Positions 8,225-18,455 are shown, counted from the stretch's first letter. The stretch: DNA of 64,000 nt from Massilia sp. YIM B02769 (GCF_030411995.1 NZ_JASNRC010000013.1:1-64000); one strand, 5' to 3'. Numbers and translations: made by a program. Notes: generated from the letters alone by a model not told the origin.

Positions 8225-9744
8225 TCACCCATCGCGAAATCTGCCAGTGGATCGTTGCCGCCGCACCGGGCGGCAAACTCGTTTCCGACTCGCGCCAGGT
8301 GGTGCCGGGCGACGTCTTCTTCGCCTATCCGGGCGATGCCGGCGACGGCCGCGACTATATCCGCGCCGCCATCGAGACCGGCGCCGCCGCCGTGGTCTAC
8401 GACCCGAACGGCTATTCCTGGAACGACGCCCTGAACGTGCCGCACCTGGCCGTGCCCGACCTGAAGCCGCAGGCCGGCATCATCGCCCACGCCGTCTTCG
8501 GCCGGCCCGACATCGACATGTTCACCGTCGGCGTCACCGGCACCAACGGCAAGACCTCGTGCGCGGTCTGGCTCGGCCAGGCATTCGCCAAGCTGGGCGA
8601 CACCGCCGCCGTCATCGGCACGCTCGGCGTGGCCATGTACAAGGGCGCGGCCGAACCGGAGTTCCAGGTCACCGGCTACACCACGCCCGACGCCGTGCTG
8701 CTCGCCAGCCGCCTGGCCAAGGTGCGCGAAGCGGGCGCCCGTTCGCTGGCGATCGAAGTCTCGTCGATCGGCCTGGAGCAGGGCCGCACCGCCGGCATGC
8801 ACTTCGACGTCGCGATCTTCACCAACCTGACGCGCGACCACCTCGACTACCACGGCGACATGGAAACCTACGAGGCGGCCAAGGCCAAGCTGTTCGCCTG
8901 GCCCGAGCTGCAGAATGCGGTGGTGAACCTGGACGACCCGGCCGGCCAGCGCCTGGTCGCCAAGCTGCGCGCCACCAATCCCGGCCTGGCCGTCACCGGC
9001 TACACGCTCAAGGATGAAGCCGAACAGCCGGCCATCGATGGCGTGCGCATCCTGCGCGCGACCAACAAGCGCGCGCGTCCGGCCGGCGCCGAATTCCAGC
9101 TCGAAGCGCAGGGCGCGAGCCTGCCCGTGAGGACCCAGCTGGTCGGCCACTTCAACATCAGCAATGCGCTGGCCGTGCTGGGCGCGCTGCTGGCGAAGGG
9201 CGTGGAACTGAAACGCGCGGTCGAGGCCATCGAGTCGCTGCGCCCGGCGCCGGGCCGCATGCAGCAGGTCGGCGGCCAGGATGCGCCGCTGGTCGTGATC
9301 GATTACGCGCACACGCCGGACGCGCTGGAGAAGACCCTGGGCGCGCTGCGCCAGGTGGCGGGCGAACGTGGCGGCGCGCTGTGGTGCGTGTTCGGCTGCG
9401 GCGGCGACCGCGATCCGGGCAAGCGTCCGCAGATGGGGGCGATTGCGCAGATGGCCGATGGGGTCATCGTCACCAGCGACAATCCGCGCAGCGAGGATCC
9501 CGCCGCCATCATCGCCCAGATCGTGGCAGGCATGCAGCCCGGCGCGCAATACCAGGCCATCGAAGACCGCGCCGCCGCGATCCTGTACGCGGTCAAGCAC
9601 GCGAACAAGCAGGACGTGATCCTGCTGGCCGGGAAGGGCCACGAACCCTACCAGGAGATCAAGGGCAAGAAGCTGCCGTTCTCCGACGCAGACCACGCCG
9701 CGCTGGCCCTGACCGCGCGGCTCACCATGATGAGGACTCACTAA
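8221..9744 (+). CDS. murE: UDP-MurNAc-L-Ala-D-Glu:meso-DAP ligase
   Basis: MurE adds meso-diaminopimelate to the muropeptide precursor in the cytoplasm with ATP. The 507-residue protein has the Mur-ligase P-loop GVTGTNGKTS near residue 105 and the DHLDYHG motif. Its DNPRSEDP motif in the C-terminal domain is the signature of meso-DAP (not lysine) enzymes, so the organism should have DAP-type peptidoglycan. It starts at a GTG that overlaps the ftsI stop (ATGTGA). murF begins two bases after its stop. Confidence 0.97.
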   Translation: MITHREICQWIVAAAPGGKLVSDSRQVVPGDVFFAYPGDAGDGRDYIRAAIETGAAAVVYDPNGYSWNDALNVPHLAVPDLKPQAGIIAHAVFGRPDIDMFTVGVTGTNGKTSCAVWLGQAFAKLGDTAAVIGTLGVAMYKGAAEPEFQVTGYTTPDAVLLASRLAKVREAGARSLAIEVSSIGLEQGRTAGMHFDVAIFTNLTRDHLDYHGDMETYEAAKAKLFAWPELQNAVVNLDDPAGQRLVAKLRATNPGLAVTGYTLKDEAEQPAIDGVRILRATNKRARPAGAEFQLEAQGASLPVRTQLVGHFNISNALAVLGALLAKGVELKRAVEAIESLRPAPGRMQQVGGQDAPLVVIDYAHTPDALEKTLGALRQVAGERGGALWCVFGCGGDRDPGKRPQMGAIAQMADGVIVTSDNPRSEDPAAIIAQIVAGMQPGAQYQAIEDRAAAILYAVKHANKQDVILLAGKGHEPYQEIKGKKLPFSDADHAALALTARLTMMRTH

Positions 9745-9746
9745 GC

Positions 9747-11117
9747 ATGCGCGGTTCGCTCGCCCAACTGATCGCATCGATGCCCGGCGCCCAGCTCACC
9801 ACGGATGCCGTGTTCGATGTCGTCTCGACCGACAGCCGTACGGCTCCCGCCGGCGCGCTGTTCGTCGCATTGCGCGGCGAAACCTTCGACGCCCACGATT
9901 TCCTGGACGGCGTCGCATCGCGCGGCGTGGCCGGCGTCGTCGTCGAGCGCCTGCCGGACGGCTGGACCCTGCCGGCCATCGTGGTGACGAACACCCTGAC
10001 GGCCCTGGGCCAGATCGCCAACAGCTGGCGCCGCGAGCATGCGATCCCGCTGATCGGCGTCACCGGCAGCAACGGCAAGACCACGGTCAAGGAAATGATT
10101 GCGGCTATCCTGGCTGCGGCGTTCGGCGAGAACGCGCGCCTGGCCACGCAGGGTAACCTGAACAACGAGATCGGCGTGCCGCTGACCCTGATGCGCCTGG
10201 ACGCGGCGCACCGCGCGGCCGTGGTGGAACTCGGCATGAACCACCCGGGCGAGATCGCGCGCCTGGCCGCCATCGCCCAACCGACCGTCGCCCTGGTCAA
10301 CAACGCCCAGCGCGAGCACCAGGAATTCATGCACACGGTGGAAGCGGTGGCGCTGGAAAACGGTTCGGTGTTCGCGGCGTTGCCGAGCGACGGCGTCGCC
10401 GTGTATCCGGGCGACGATCTCTACACGCCGGTGTGGCAGGGACTGGCCGCGCACTGCCGCAGCCTGAGCTTCGGCCTGGATGAGCGCTGCGACGTGCGCG
10501 CCACCTACACCGCCAGCGGCTTCGGTAACAATTTGAAAGTGACGACCCCGGACGGCGCATTCGCGGTGACACTGGCGGCCGCGGGCGAACACAATGTGCG
10601 CAACGCGCTCGCCGCGTTTGCCTGCGCGCTGGCTGCCGGCATCGAGGGCGAGGTCATCGTGCGCGGCCTGGAAAGCTTTGCGCCGGTCGGCGGACGCCTG
10701 CAGCGCAAGCAGGCCGCAAACGGCGCGCTGGTCATCGACGACACCTACAACGCGAATCCGGATTCGATGCGCGCCGCGATCGACGTGCTGGCCGCCTATC
10801 CGGCGCCGCGTTTCCTGGTGATCGGCGACATGGGCGAAGTCGGCGCCCAGGGCAAGGAATTCACCGAAGAGATTGGCGCATATGCGCAGGCACGCGGCAT
10901 CGAGCACGTGCTGGCAACGGGCGATCTGTCGCGCCACCTGGCGGCGACGGGCGCCGCGTATTTCGAGCAGTTCGACGCATTATTGGCAGCACTGGAACAG
11001 CAACTGGGCGGCAATTCTGATGCAACTGTGTTGGTGAAGGGCTCGCGCTTCATGAAGATGGAACGCGTGGTCAATCACCTGATTGGTTCAACAAACACTG
11101 GCAAGGACGCCCACTAA
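9747..11117 (+). CDS. murF: UDP-MurNAc-tripeptide-D-Ala-D-Ala ligase
   Basis: MurF joins the D-alanyl-D-alanine dipeptide to the UDP-MurNAc-tripeptide. The 456-residue protein has the expected three-domain layout: an N-terminal domain with STDSRTAPAGALFVAL, a central ATP-binding loop GVTGSNGKTTVKE near residue 110, and the C-terminal DDTYNANPDSM motif. The ATG at 9747 matches the family N-terminus (MRGSLAQL). The frame is open further upstream, but that sequence lies inside murE and is not homologous. mraY starts four bases beyond its stop. Confidence 0.97.
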   Translation: MRGSLAQLIASMPGAQLTTDAVFDVVSTDSRTAPAGALFVALRGETFDAHDFLDGVASRGVAGVVVERLPDGWTLPAIVVTNTLTALGQIANSWRREHAIPLIGVTGSNGKTTVKEMIAAILAAAFGENARLATQGNLNNEIGVPLTLMRLDAAHRAAVVELGMNHPGEIARLAAIAQPTVALVNNAQREHQEFMHTVEAVALENGSVFAALPSDGVAVYPGDDLYTPVWQGLAAHCRSLSFGLDERCDVRATYTASGFGNNLKVTTPDGAFAVTLAAAGEHNVRNALAAFACALAAGIEGEVIVRGLESFAPVGGRLQRKQAANGALVIDDTYNANPDSMRAAIDVLAAYPAPRFLVIGDMGEVGAQGKEFTEEIGAYAQARGIEHVLATGDLSRHLAATGAAYFEQFDALLAALEQQLGGNSDATVLVKGSRFMKMERVVNHLIGSTNTGKDAH

Positions 11118-11121
11118 CACC

Positions 11122-12291
11122 ATGCTTCTCTGGCTTGCACAATACCTGCAGGACTATATCGGTCCGATGCGCATCTTTAACTTCATCACCTTCCGTGCGG
11201 TGTCGGCCGCGATCACCGCGATCGCGCTCGGCCTGTTCACCGGCCCGGCCGTGATCCGCAAGCTGACCGAACTGAAGGTCGGCCAGGCCGTGCGCACCCA
11301 GGGTCCGCAGACCCACCTGAAAAAACACGGCACCCCGACCATGGGCGGCGTGCTGATCCTGATTTCGATCGCCATCTCGACCCTGCTGTGGTGCGACCTG
11401 TCGAACCGCCTGATCTGGCCGGTGCTGGTAGTGACGCTCGGCTTCGGCGCCGTCGGCTGGGTCGACGACTACCGCAAGGTGGTGTACCAGGACCCGGAAG
11501 GCATGCGCTCCGGCGAAAAATACTTCTGGATGTCGCTGATCGGCATCGCGGCCTCGCTCTACCTGGCGTTCTCGGTCTCGGCCAGCAACCCGTGGGAAGT
11601 CGGCCAGCTGTTCTGGGCCTGGGTGCAGTCGGGCTTCTCGATGGACCTGCCGCCAAAGGCCGACCTGATCGTCCCCTTCTTCAAGACCATCAGCTATCCG
11701 CTGGGTGTCTGGGGCTTCATCGCGCTGACCTATTGCGTCATCGTCGGCACCTCGAACGCGGTGAACTTCACCGACGGCCTCGATGGCCTGGCCATCATGC
11801 CAACCGTGATGGTGGGCGGCGCGCTGGGCCTGATCGCCTACCTGACCGGCAACGTCACCTACTCGAAATACCTGTTCATCCCGCACATCGCCGGCGCCGG
11901 CGAACTCTTGATTTTCTGCGGCGCGCTGGCGGGCGCGGGCCTGGCCTTCCTTTGGTATAACGCGCACCCGGCGCAGATGTTCATGGGCGACGTCGGCGCG
12001 CTGGCGCTGGGCGGCGCGCTCGGCACCATCGCCGTCATCGTGCGCCAGGAGATCGTGCTGTTCATCATGGGCGGCGTGTTCGTGGCCGAGACCCTGTCGG
12101 TGATCATCCAGGTGAGCTGGTTCAAGTTCACCAAGAAGCGCTATGGCGCCGGCCGCCGCGTGTTCCTGATGGCGCCGCTGCACCACCATTTCGAACAAAA
12201 AGGCTGGAAGGAGACCAAGGTCGTGGTCCGCTTCTGGATCGTGACGATGATCCTGGTCCTCATCGGTCTCTCTACTCTCAAGCTGCGCTGA
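11122..12291 (+). CDS. mraY: Phospho-MurNAc-pentapeptide transferase
   Basis: MraY transfers phospho-MurNAc-pentapeptide to undecaprenyl phosphate at the inner membrane and so forms lipid I. The 389-residue polytopic protein shows about ten hydrophobic helices. The conserved cytoplasmic catalytic motifs are present: VDDYRK (acidic pair), NFTDGLDGL, FMGDVGALALG and LHHHFE. The chosen ATG (MLLWLAQYL) matches the usual N-terminus; an in-frame GTG 13 codons earlier lies inside murF. Gene order murF-mraY-murD is the standard one. Confidence 0.97.
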   Translation: MLLWLAQYLQDYIGPMRIFNFITFRAVSAAITAIALGLFTGPAVIRKLTELKVGQAVRTQGPQTHLKKHGTPTMGGVLILISIAISTLLWCDLSNRLIWPVLVVTLGFGAVGWVDDYRKVVYQDPEGMRSGEKYFWMSLIGIAASLYLAFSVSASNPWEVGQLFWAWVQSGFSMDLPPKADLIVPFFKTISYPLGVWGFIALTYCVIVGTSNAVNFTDGLDGLAIMPTVMVGGALGLIAYLTGNVTYSKYLFIPHIAGAGELLIFCGALAGAGLAFLWYNAHPAQMFMGDVGALALGGALGTIAVIVRQEIVLFIMGGVFVAETLSVIIQVSWFKFTKKRYGAGRRVFLMAPLHHHFEQKGWKETKVVVRFWIVTMILVLIGLSTLKLR

Positions 12292-12294
12292 TCC

Positions 12295-13791
12295 ATGAAC
12301 TACAACGGCAAACTCGCACTGGTACTGGGGCTCGGCGAATCCGGGCTCGCGATGGCGCAATGGCTGGCGCGCTGCGGTGCGCGCGTGCGCGTGGCCGACA
12401 CGCGCGCCGAGCCGGCACGCCTGCCTGCATTGCGCGAAGCCGTGCCCGAGGCCGAGTTCGTGGCCGGCGAGTTTGCCGCCGACCTGCTCGACGGCGTGAG
12501 CTTTGTCGCCATCAGCCCCGGCCTGGCGCCGAACCGCGAACTGGCCGCCATCGGGCCGGCCGCGCAAGCGCAGGACATTCCGCTGTGGGGCGAGATCGAA
12601 CTCTTCGCCCAGGCGCTGGCATCGCTGAAGGAGAGCGCAGGCTACAGCCCGAAGGTCATCGCGATCACCGGCACCAACGGCAAGACCACCGTCACCAGCC
12701 TGACCGGTTTGCTGTGCCGCCGCGCCGGTTTCGCTACCCGCGTGGCCGGCAACATCAGCCCGGCGGCGCTGGACGTGCTGCGCGAGGCGCTGCTTGAAAA
12801 CAAGCTGCCGCAGGCCTGGGTGCTGGAACTGTCCAGCTTCCAGCTGCACACCACCTTCAGCCTGAACGCTGATGCGGCGACGGTCCTGAACATCACCCAG
12901 GACCACCTCGACTGGCATGGCGACATGGCGGCGTATGCTGCCGACAAGGCGCGCATCTTCGGTGCGGACACCATCCGCGTACTGAACCGCGACGATGCGA
13001 CCGTGATGGGCATGGGCGCACCGGGTGCTGCGCAAGTCACGTTTGGCACCGGTGAGCCGGATGCGCCGAACGCCATGGGCCTGGTCAACGAGCGCGGCGT
13101 GCTGTGGCTGGCCACGGCCGTCGCCGGCGAGGCCAGCGAGAAGAAATTAAAGAAGGGCGAAGTCGCCGAACCGGTCGAGATCACCGTGAATCGCCTGATG
13201 CCGGCCGACGCCCTGAAGATCCGCGGCCTGCACAACGCCTCGAACGCGCTGGCCGCGCTGGCCCTGTGCCGCGCCGCCGGCCTGCCGCTGGCGCCGCTGC
13301 TGCACGGCCTGCGCGAGTACGCGGGCGAGCCGCACCGCGTGGAACTGGTCGCGCACATCGAGGGCGTCGACTTCTACGACGACAGCAAGGGCACGAACGT
13401 CGGCGCCACCGTCGCCGCATTGCAGGGCCTCGGCAAGGCCTTTGCCGGCCAGGACCAGCAGATCGTGCTGATCGCCGGCGGCGACGGCAAGGGCCAGGAC
13501 TTTACGCCGCTGGCCGAGCCGGTGTCCCGCTACGTGCGCGCCGTGCTCCTGATCGGCAAGGATGCCGCGGCGGTGAAAGCCGCCATCGAGCCGTCCGGCG
13601 TGCCGTGCTTCGACATGAACGAGTTGCCGCAGGCGACGCGCCGCGCGGCGGGCCTGGCGCGCGCGGGCGACTGCGTGCTGCTGTCGCCGGCTTGCGCCAG
13701 CCTCGACATGTTCACCAATTACGCGCATCGCGCCCAGGTGTTCGTCGACACCGTGCGTGACATCGCGCTGGACCGGGGAGTCGAGCTCTGA
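12295..13791 (+). CDS. murD: UDP-MurNAc-L-alanine:D-glutamate ligase
   Basis: MurD adds D-glutamate to UDP-MurNAc-L-alanine. The 498-residue protein begins with the Rossmann-like GLGESGLAMAQWLARCG segment, carries the ATP loop ITGTNGKTTVTSL near residue 125, and ends with the LLSPACASLDMF motif typical of the C-terminal domain. It is somewhat longer than the E. coli enzyme (438 residues). The extra length includes a lysine/glutamate-rich insertion near residue 285 (EASEKKLKKGEVAE). Its TGA overlaps the ftsW ATG by one base. Confidence 0.97.
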   Translation: MNYNGKLALVLGLGESGLAMAQWLARCGARVRVADTRAEPARLPALREAVPEAEFVAGEFAADLLDGVSFVAISPGLAPNRELAAIGPAAQAQDIPLWGEIELFAQALASLKESAGYSPKVIAITGTNGKTTVTSLTGLLCRRAGFATRVAGNISPAALDVLREALLENKLPQAWVLELSSFQLHTTFSLNADAATVLNITQDHLDWHGDMAAYAADKARIFGADTIRVLNRDDATVMGMGAPGAAQVTFGTGEPDAPNAMGLVNERGVLWLATAVAGEASEKKLKKGEVAEPVEITVNRLMPADALKIRGLHNASNALAALALCRAAGLPLAPLLHGLREYAGEPHRVELVAHIEGVDFYDDSKGTNVGATVAALQGLGKAFAGQDQQIVLIAGGDGKGQDFTPLAEPVSRYVRAVLLIGKDAAAVKAAIEPSGVPCFDMNELPQATRRAAGLARAGDCVLLSPACASLDMFTNYAHRAQVFVDTVRDIALDRGVEL

Positions 13792-15008
13792 TGGCTTTCC
13801 AGATCCCCTTCAAATTCTCGGGTTCGAGCAGCGAGGCGGCCATCGCCGAACGCGCACGCCCGTCGAAAATGATGAACTACGACCAGCCGCTGGTCTGGGT
13901 GGTGCTGATCCTGATGCTGTTCGGGATGGTGATGGTGTATTCGGCCTCGATCGCGCTGCCGGACTCGCCCAAGTTCTCTTACCTGCAGGGCAAGCACGAA
14001 TACTTCCTGATGCGCCAGGCGATCTTCATCTCGGTGTCGGTGGTGGCGGCTTACTTCGCCTTCCGCATCCCGGTGGCGGTATGGCAGAAGCTGGCGCCGC
14101 TGATGTTCGTGGTCACGCTCTTCATGCTGATGCTGGTGCTGGTCCCCGGCGTCGGCGTGTCCGTGAACGGTGCGCGGCGCTGGCTGTCGCTGAAGGTATT
14201 CCAGGTGCAGCCGTCCGAGATCATGAAGATCGTCGTGGTGCTGTACGCCGCCGACTTCACGGTGCGCAAGCAGCAGTTCATGCACAAGCTGACCAAGGGC
14301 TTCATGCCGATGGCCTTTGCCGTTGGCGTGGTCGGCATGCTGCTGCTGCTCGAACCCGACCTGGGCGCCTTCGGCGTGATCGTCTGCATCGCCATGGGCA
14401 TCCTGTTCCTGGGCGGCTTCAACATGATCTGGTTCGGCGGCATCGGCGCCATCCTGGTGGTGGTGTTCTCGTCGATCATCGCGCTGTCGCCGTTCCGCCG
14501 CGCGCGCATGTTCGCCTACCTCGACCCCTGGCAGGAAGACAATGCCCTCGACAAGGCTTACCAGCTGACCCACTCGCTGATCGCCTTCGGGCGCGGCGAA
14601 CTGGCCGGTGTGGGCCTGGGCAACAGCGTCGAGAAGCTGCACTACCTGCCGGAAGCGCATACCGACTTCATCATGGCCGTGATCGGCGAGGAATTGGGCC
14701 TGGCCGGCGTGCTGGTGGTGCTGGCGCTGTTCTACTTCCTGGTCAAGCGCGCCTTCGACATCGGCCGCCAGGCCATCGCACTCGACCAGTTCTTCGCGGG
14801 TCTTGCCGCGAAAGGCATCGGCATCTGGCTGGGCGTGCAGACCTTCATCAACATGGGCGTCAACCTGGGCCTGCTGCCGACGAAAGGCCTGACACTTCCA
14901 TTGATGAGCTATGGCGGCACCGGCATCATGATCAACTGCGTCGGCCTGGCCATCCTGCTGCGCATCGACTACGAGAATCGCGTCCTGATGCGCGGAGGAC
15001 GCATATGA
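13791..15008 (+). CDS. ftsW: Septal peptidoglycan glycosyltransferase FtsW
   Basis: FtsW is the SEDS-family glycan polymerase of the divisome and pairs with FtsI. The 405-residue protein has a cytoplasmic N-terminal tail of about 30 residues followed by about ten transmembrane helices. Recognisable SEDS segments are VNGARRWL, QPSEIMK, the long loop AYLDPWQEDNALDKAYQLTHS, and near the C-terminus GLTLPLMSYGGTGIM. Overlaps of one and four bases with murD and murG indicate an operon. Confidence 0.97.
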   Translation: MAFQIPFKFSGSSSEAAIAERARPSKMMNYDQPLVWVVLILMLFGMVMVYSASIALPDSPKFSYLQGKHEYFLMRQAIFISVSVVAAYFAFRIPVAVWQKLAPLMFVVTLFMLMLVLVPGVGVSVNGARRWLSLKVFQVQPSEIMKIVVVLYAADFTVRKQQFMHKLTKGFMPMAFAVGVVGMLLLLEPDLGAFGVIVCIAMGILFLGGFNMIWFGGIGAILVVVFSSIIALSPFRRARMFAYLDPWQEDNALDKAYQLTHSLIAFGRGELAGVGLGNSVEKLHYLPEAHTDFIMAVIGEELGLAGVLVVLALFYFLVKRAFDIGRQAIALDQFFAGLAAKGIGIWLGVQTFINMGVNLGLLPTKGLTLPLMSYGGTGIMINCVGLAILLRIDYENRVLMRGGRI

Positions 15009-16087
15009 CCAAGAAGCTGATGATCATGGCCGCCGGCACCGGCGGCCACATCTTCCCCGGCGTGGCGATCGCCCAGACCATGCGCGCGCGGGGCTGGAGC
15101 GTCACCTGGCTGGGAACGGCCCACGGCATGGAAAACGAATTCGTGCCGAAGCAGGGCATCGCCATGGACAGCATCGATTTCGCCGGCCTGCGCGGCAAGG
15201 GCCTGGGCCACACCGTGAAGGGCGCCTTCAAGATGGCGGCCAGCTTCGCCACCTGCCTGCGCGTGCTGGGTCAGCGCAAGCCCGACGTGGTGCTGGGCAT
15301 GGGCGGCTATGTGACGGTACCGGGCGGGATGATGGCGCGCACGCGCGGCATTCCGCTGGCGCTGGTGAACGCCGACGCCGCGCTGCTGTTGTCGAACAAG
15401 ACGTTGACGCCGCTGGCGAGCCGCGTGCTGTTCGGCTTCCCGGCCGACTTCGGCAACGCCGCCGGCAAGGCGGTCGTCACCGGCAACCCGGTGCGCCAGG
15501 CCATCCTGGATTTGCCGGCGCCCGCCGCACGTTTCGCCGGCCGCACCGGCCCGTTGCGCGTGCTGGTGGTGGGCGGCAGCCTGGGCGCGAAGGTGCTGAA
15601 CGACAGCGTGCCGGCCGCGCTGGCGCGCATCGACGCGAATGTGCGTCCGATCGTGACCCACCAGTCGGGCAAGAAGAACATCGACGCCTTGCGCGCGGCC
15701 TATGCGGCGGCGCAAGTGCAGGCCAACGTGGTCGACTTCATCGACGACATGGCGGCCGCCTATGCCGAAGCGGACCTGGTGATCTGCCGCGCCGGCGCGA
15801 TCACCGTGTCGGAATTGACGGCGGCGGGCGTGGCCAGCGTGCTGGTGCCCTTCGTGGCATCGACTACCAGCCACCAGCGCGACAACGCGGTGTGGATGGA
15901 CAAGCAACAGGCGGCGATCCACCTGCCGCAGGGGGAGCTCTCGGCCGAACGCGTGGCCCAGCTCCTGATGAACACCACGCGCGCGCAATGCCTGGCCATG
16001 GCCGAGGCGGCGCAACTGGTCGGCAAGCGCGACGCCAACGAAGCCATCGCAGCCGTACTCGAACAACTCGCCAATAACAAGAAATAA
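15005..16087 (+). CDS. murG: Lipid II-forming GlcNAc transferase MurG
   Basis: MurG transfers GlcNAc from UDP-GlcNAc to lipid I at the cytoplasmic face of the inner membrane. The 360-residue GT-B enzyme begins with the glycine-rich GTGGHIFPGVAIA loop. It carries VLGMGGYVTVPGG near residue 100 and the C-terminal donor-site signature with CRAGAITVSELTAAG near residue 265. The start ATG overlaps the ftsW stop. The frame remains open upstream in ftsW, but the extension is not MurG-like. Confidence 0.97.
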   Translation: MTKKLMIMAAGTGGHIFPGVAIAQTMRARGWSVTWLGTAHGMENEFVPKQGIAMDSIDFAGLRGKGLGHTVKGAFKMAASFATCLRVLGQRKPDVVLGMGGYVTVPGGMMARTRGIPLALVNADAALLLSNKTLTPLASRVLFGFPADFGNAAGKAVVTGNPVRQAILDLPAPAARFAGRTGPLRVLVVGGSLGAKVLNDSVPAALARIDANVRPIVTHQSGKKNIDALRAAYAAAQVQANVVDFIDDMAAAYAEADLVICRAGAITVSELTAAGVASVLVPFVASTTSHQRDNAVWMDKQQAAIHLPQGELSAERVAQLLMNTTRAQCLAMAEAAQLVGKRDANEAIAAVLEQLANNKK

Positions 16088-16089
16088 GA

Positions 16090-17487
16090 ATGAAGCACAA
16101 GATCAAGCACATCCACTTCGTAGGCATCGGCGGCAGCGGCATGAGCGGCATCGCCGAGGTGCTGCTCAACCTCGGCTACAAGGTGTCGGGTTCCGATTTG
16201 TCGAGCAACCCGGCCGCCCAGCGCCTGAAGGACCTGGGCGCACGCGTCTACCTCGGCCACGCCGCCGAGAACATGCTGGGCGCCGATGCGGTCGTGACCT
16301 CGACCGCCGTTAACGAAGCCAACCCGGAAGTGATGGCCGCGCGCGCCGCCCAGATTCCGGTGGTGCCGCGCGCGATCATGCTCGGCGAACTGATGCGCCT
16401 GAAGCGCGGCATCGCGATTGCCGGCACCCACGGCAAGACCACCACCACCAGCCTGGTCGCATCCGTGCTGGCCCAGGGCGGCCTGGACCCTACTTTTGTG
16501 ATCGGCGGGCGCCTGACCGCAGCCGGCGCGAATGCCAAGCTCGGCACCGGCGACTTCATCGTGGCCGAGGCCGACGAGTCGGACGCCTCCTTCCTGAACC
16601 TGTCGCCGATGATCGAGGTGATCACCAACATCGACGCCGACCACATGGAAACCTACGAGCACGACTTCGAGAAACTGAAGGCAGCGTTCGTCAATTTCAC
16701 CCACCGCCTGCCGTTCTACGGCCGCGCCATGCTGTGCATCGACGACCGCCACGTGCGCGCCATCCTGCCGCAGGTAACGAAACCGGTGACCACCTACGGT
16801 TTCGCTGAAGACGCGCAAGTGCGCGCCCTGGATGCCTACGCCGACGGCGTGCACATGCACTTCACGGTGCGCCAGGAAGGCTACCCGGACACCAAATTCG
16901 TGCTGAACCAGCCGGGCATGCACAACGTGCTGAATGCCTGCTCGGCAATCGCCATCGCACGCGAGATCGGCATCGACGATGCCGCCACCGCCCAGGGCCT
17001 GCTGGAATTCCGTGGCGTCGGCCGCCGCTTCACCCGTTATGGCGAGGTCGCGCTGGAAGGCGGCGGCAGCTTTACCCTGGTCGACGACTTCGGCCACCAT
17101 CCGGTGGAGACCGAAGTGACCCTGGCCGCCGCACGCGCCGCCTACCCGGGCCGGCGCCTGGTGCTGGCTTTCCAGCCGCACCGCTACAGCCGCACGCGCG
17201 ATTTGTTCGAGGACTTCGTGAAGGTGCTGGCGACCCCCGACGTGCTGCTGCTGGCCGAAGTGTATCCGGCCGGCGAGGCACCGATCGTGGCCGCCGATGG
17301 CCGCGCCCTGGCCCGTGCACTGCGCGCCGGCGGCAAGACCGAACCGATTTTCGTGGAAACGATCGCCGAGATGCCCGACGCGATCCGCCAGGTGGCACGT
17401 GACGGCGACGTCGTGCTGACCATGGGCGCGGGCTCGATCAGCGGTATTCCGCACTTGTTAACTTCTTCTTCAAAGGTGGCTTCGTGA
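16090..17487 (+). CDS. murC: UDP-MurNAc:L-alanine ligase
   Basis: MurC adds L-alanine to UDP-MurNAc, the first amino-acid step of the cytoplasmic pathway. The 465-residue protein starts with IHFVGIGGSGMSGIAEVL, has the ATP loop GTHGKTTTTSL near residue 115, the EADESDASFL metal-site motif, and the C-terminal FQPHRYSRTRDL motif. Its end overlaps the GTG start of ddl by four bases. Confidence 0.97.
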   Translation: MKHKIKHIHFVGIGGSGMSGIAEVLLNLGYKVSGSDLSSNPAAQRLKDLGARVYLGHAAENMLGADAVVTSTAVNEANPEVMAARAAQIPVVPRAIMLGELMRLKRGIAIAGTHGKTTTTSLVASVLAQGGLDPTFVIGGRLTAAGANAKLGTGDFIVAEADESDASFLNLSPMIEVITNIDADHMETYEHDFEKLKAAFVNFTHRLPFYGRAMLCIDDRHVRAILPQVTKPVTTYGFAEDAQVRALDAYADGVHMHFTVRQEGYPDTKFVLNQPGMHNVLNACSAIAIAREIGIDDAATAQGLLEFRGVGRRFTRYGEVALEGGGSFTLVDDFGHHPVETEVTLAAARAAYPGRRLVLAFQPHRYSRTRDLFEDFVKVLATPDVLLLAEVYPAGEAPIVAADGRALARALRAGGKTEPIFVETIAEMPDAIRQVARDGDVVLTMGAGSISGIPHLLTSSSKVAS

Positions 17488-18455
17488 GCACTTCATCCGC
17501 TACTGACATCGTCACGAATTTCGGCAAGGTCGGCGTCCTGCTCGGCGGCCGCTCGGCCGAGCGCGAGGTATCGATCATGTCCGGCACCGGCGTGCTGCAG
17601 GCACTCAAGAGCCGCGGCATCGACGCCCACGCCTTCGACCCGGCCGAGCGCTCGCTGGCCGAACTCGCGGCAGAGCAATTCGACTGTGTTTTCATCGCGC
17701 TGCACGGCCGCTACGGCGAAGACGGCAGCCTGCAGGGCGCCCTCGAGCAGCTCGGCATTCCCTACACCGGCAGCGGCGTGATGGCCTCTGCGGTCGGCAT
17801 GGACAAGATCACCACCAAGATCATCTGGCTCTCGAAAGGCATCCCGACCCCGCGTTATGCGAGTGTGAAGCCGGGCGACGACCTCGACGCCGTCGTGGCC
17901 GGACTGGGCCTGCCCTTGATCGTCAAGCCGCCGCTGGAAGGCTCGACCATCGGCATCACCAAGGTGGAAAAAGCCGAGGAATTCGAGGCCGCCGTGGCGC
18001 TGGCCGCCGGCTTCGACGAGGTGATCCTGGCCGAGGAATTCGTCACCGGCCGCGAGTTCACGGTCGCCGTGCTCGGCGCGGGCAAGGATGCGCGCGCGCT
18101 GCCGATCGTCGAGATCGTGGCCCCGGCCGGCAACTACGATTACCAGAACAAGTACTTCACGGACGACACCCAGTACCACTGCCCGGCCGATTTGCCGGCA
18201 GAACTGACTGAAGAAATCCAGAAGCATGCCGTCAACGCCTATCGTGCCCTCGGCTGCGAAGGCTGGGGCCGGGTCGACGTGCTGGTGCGCGAGCGCGACA
18301 TGCGTCCGTTCCTGCTGGAGGTGAACACCTCGCCGGGCATGACCGGGCACTCGCTGGTGCCGATGGCGGCGCGCGCGGTGGGCATCGACTATGAAGCGCT
18401 GTGCGTCGAGATCCTGCGTTCGGCGCGCTGCAAGATGGTGAAGGCACAAGGCTGA
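17484..18455 (+). CDS. ddl: D-alanine:D-alanine ligase
   Basis: Ddl makes the D-Ala-D-Ala dipeptide used by MurF. The 323-residue ATP-grasp protein has the N-terminal GKVGVLLGGRSAEREVS motif, HGRYGEDGSLQGALE, the glycine loop near PPLEGSTIGITK, and the C-terminal EVNTSPGMTGHSLVP metal-binding segment. It begins at GTG (VSTSSATDIV), four bases inside murC. The position between murC and ftsQ fits the DdlB form. Confidence 0.97.
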   Translation: MSTSSATDIVTNFGKVGVLLGGRSAEREVSIMSGTGVLQALKSRGIDAHAFDPAERSLAELAAEQFDCVFIALHGRYGEDGSLQGALEQLGIPYTGSGVMASAVGMDKITTKIIWLSKGIPTPRYASVKPGDDLDAVVAGLGLPLIVKPPLEGSTIGITKVEKAEEFEAAVALAAGFDEVILAEEFVTGREFTVAVLGAGKDARALPIVEIVAPAGNYDYQNKYFTDDTQYHCPADLPAELTEEIQKHAVNAYRALGCEGWGRVDVLVRERDMRPFLLEVNTSPGMTGHSLVPMAARAVGIDYEALCVEILRSARCKMVKAQG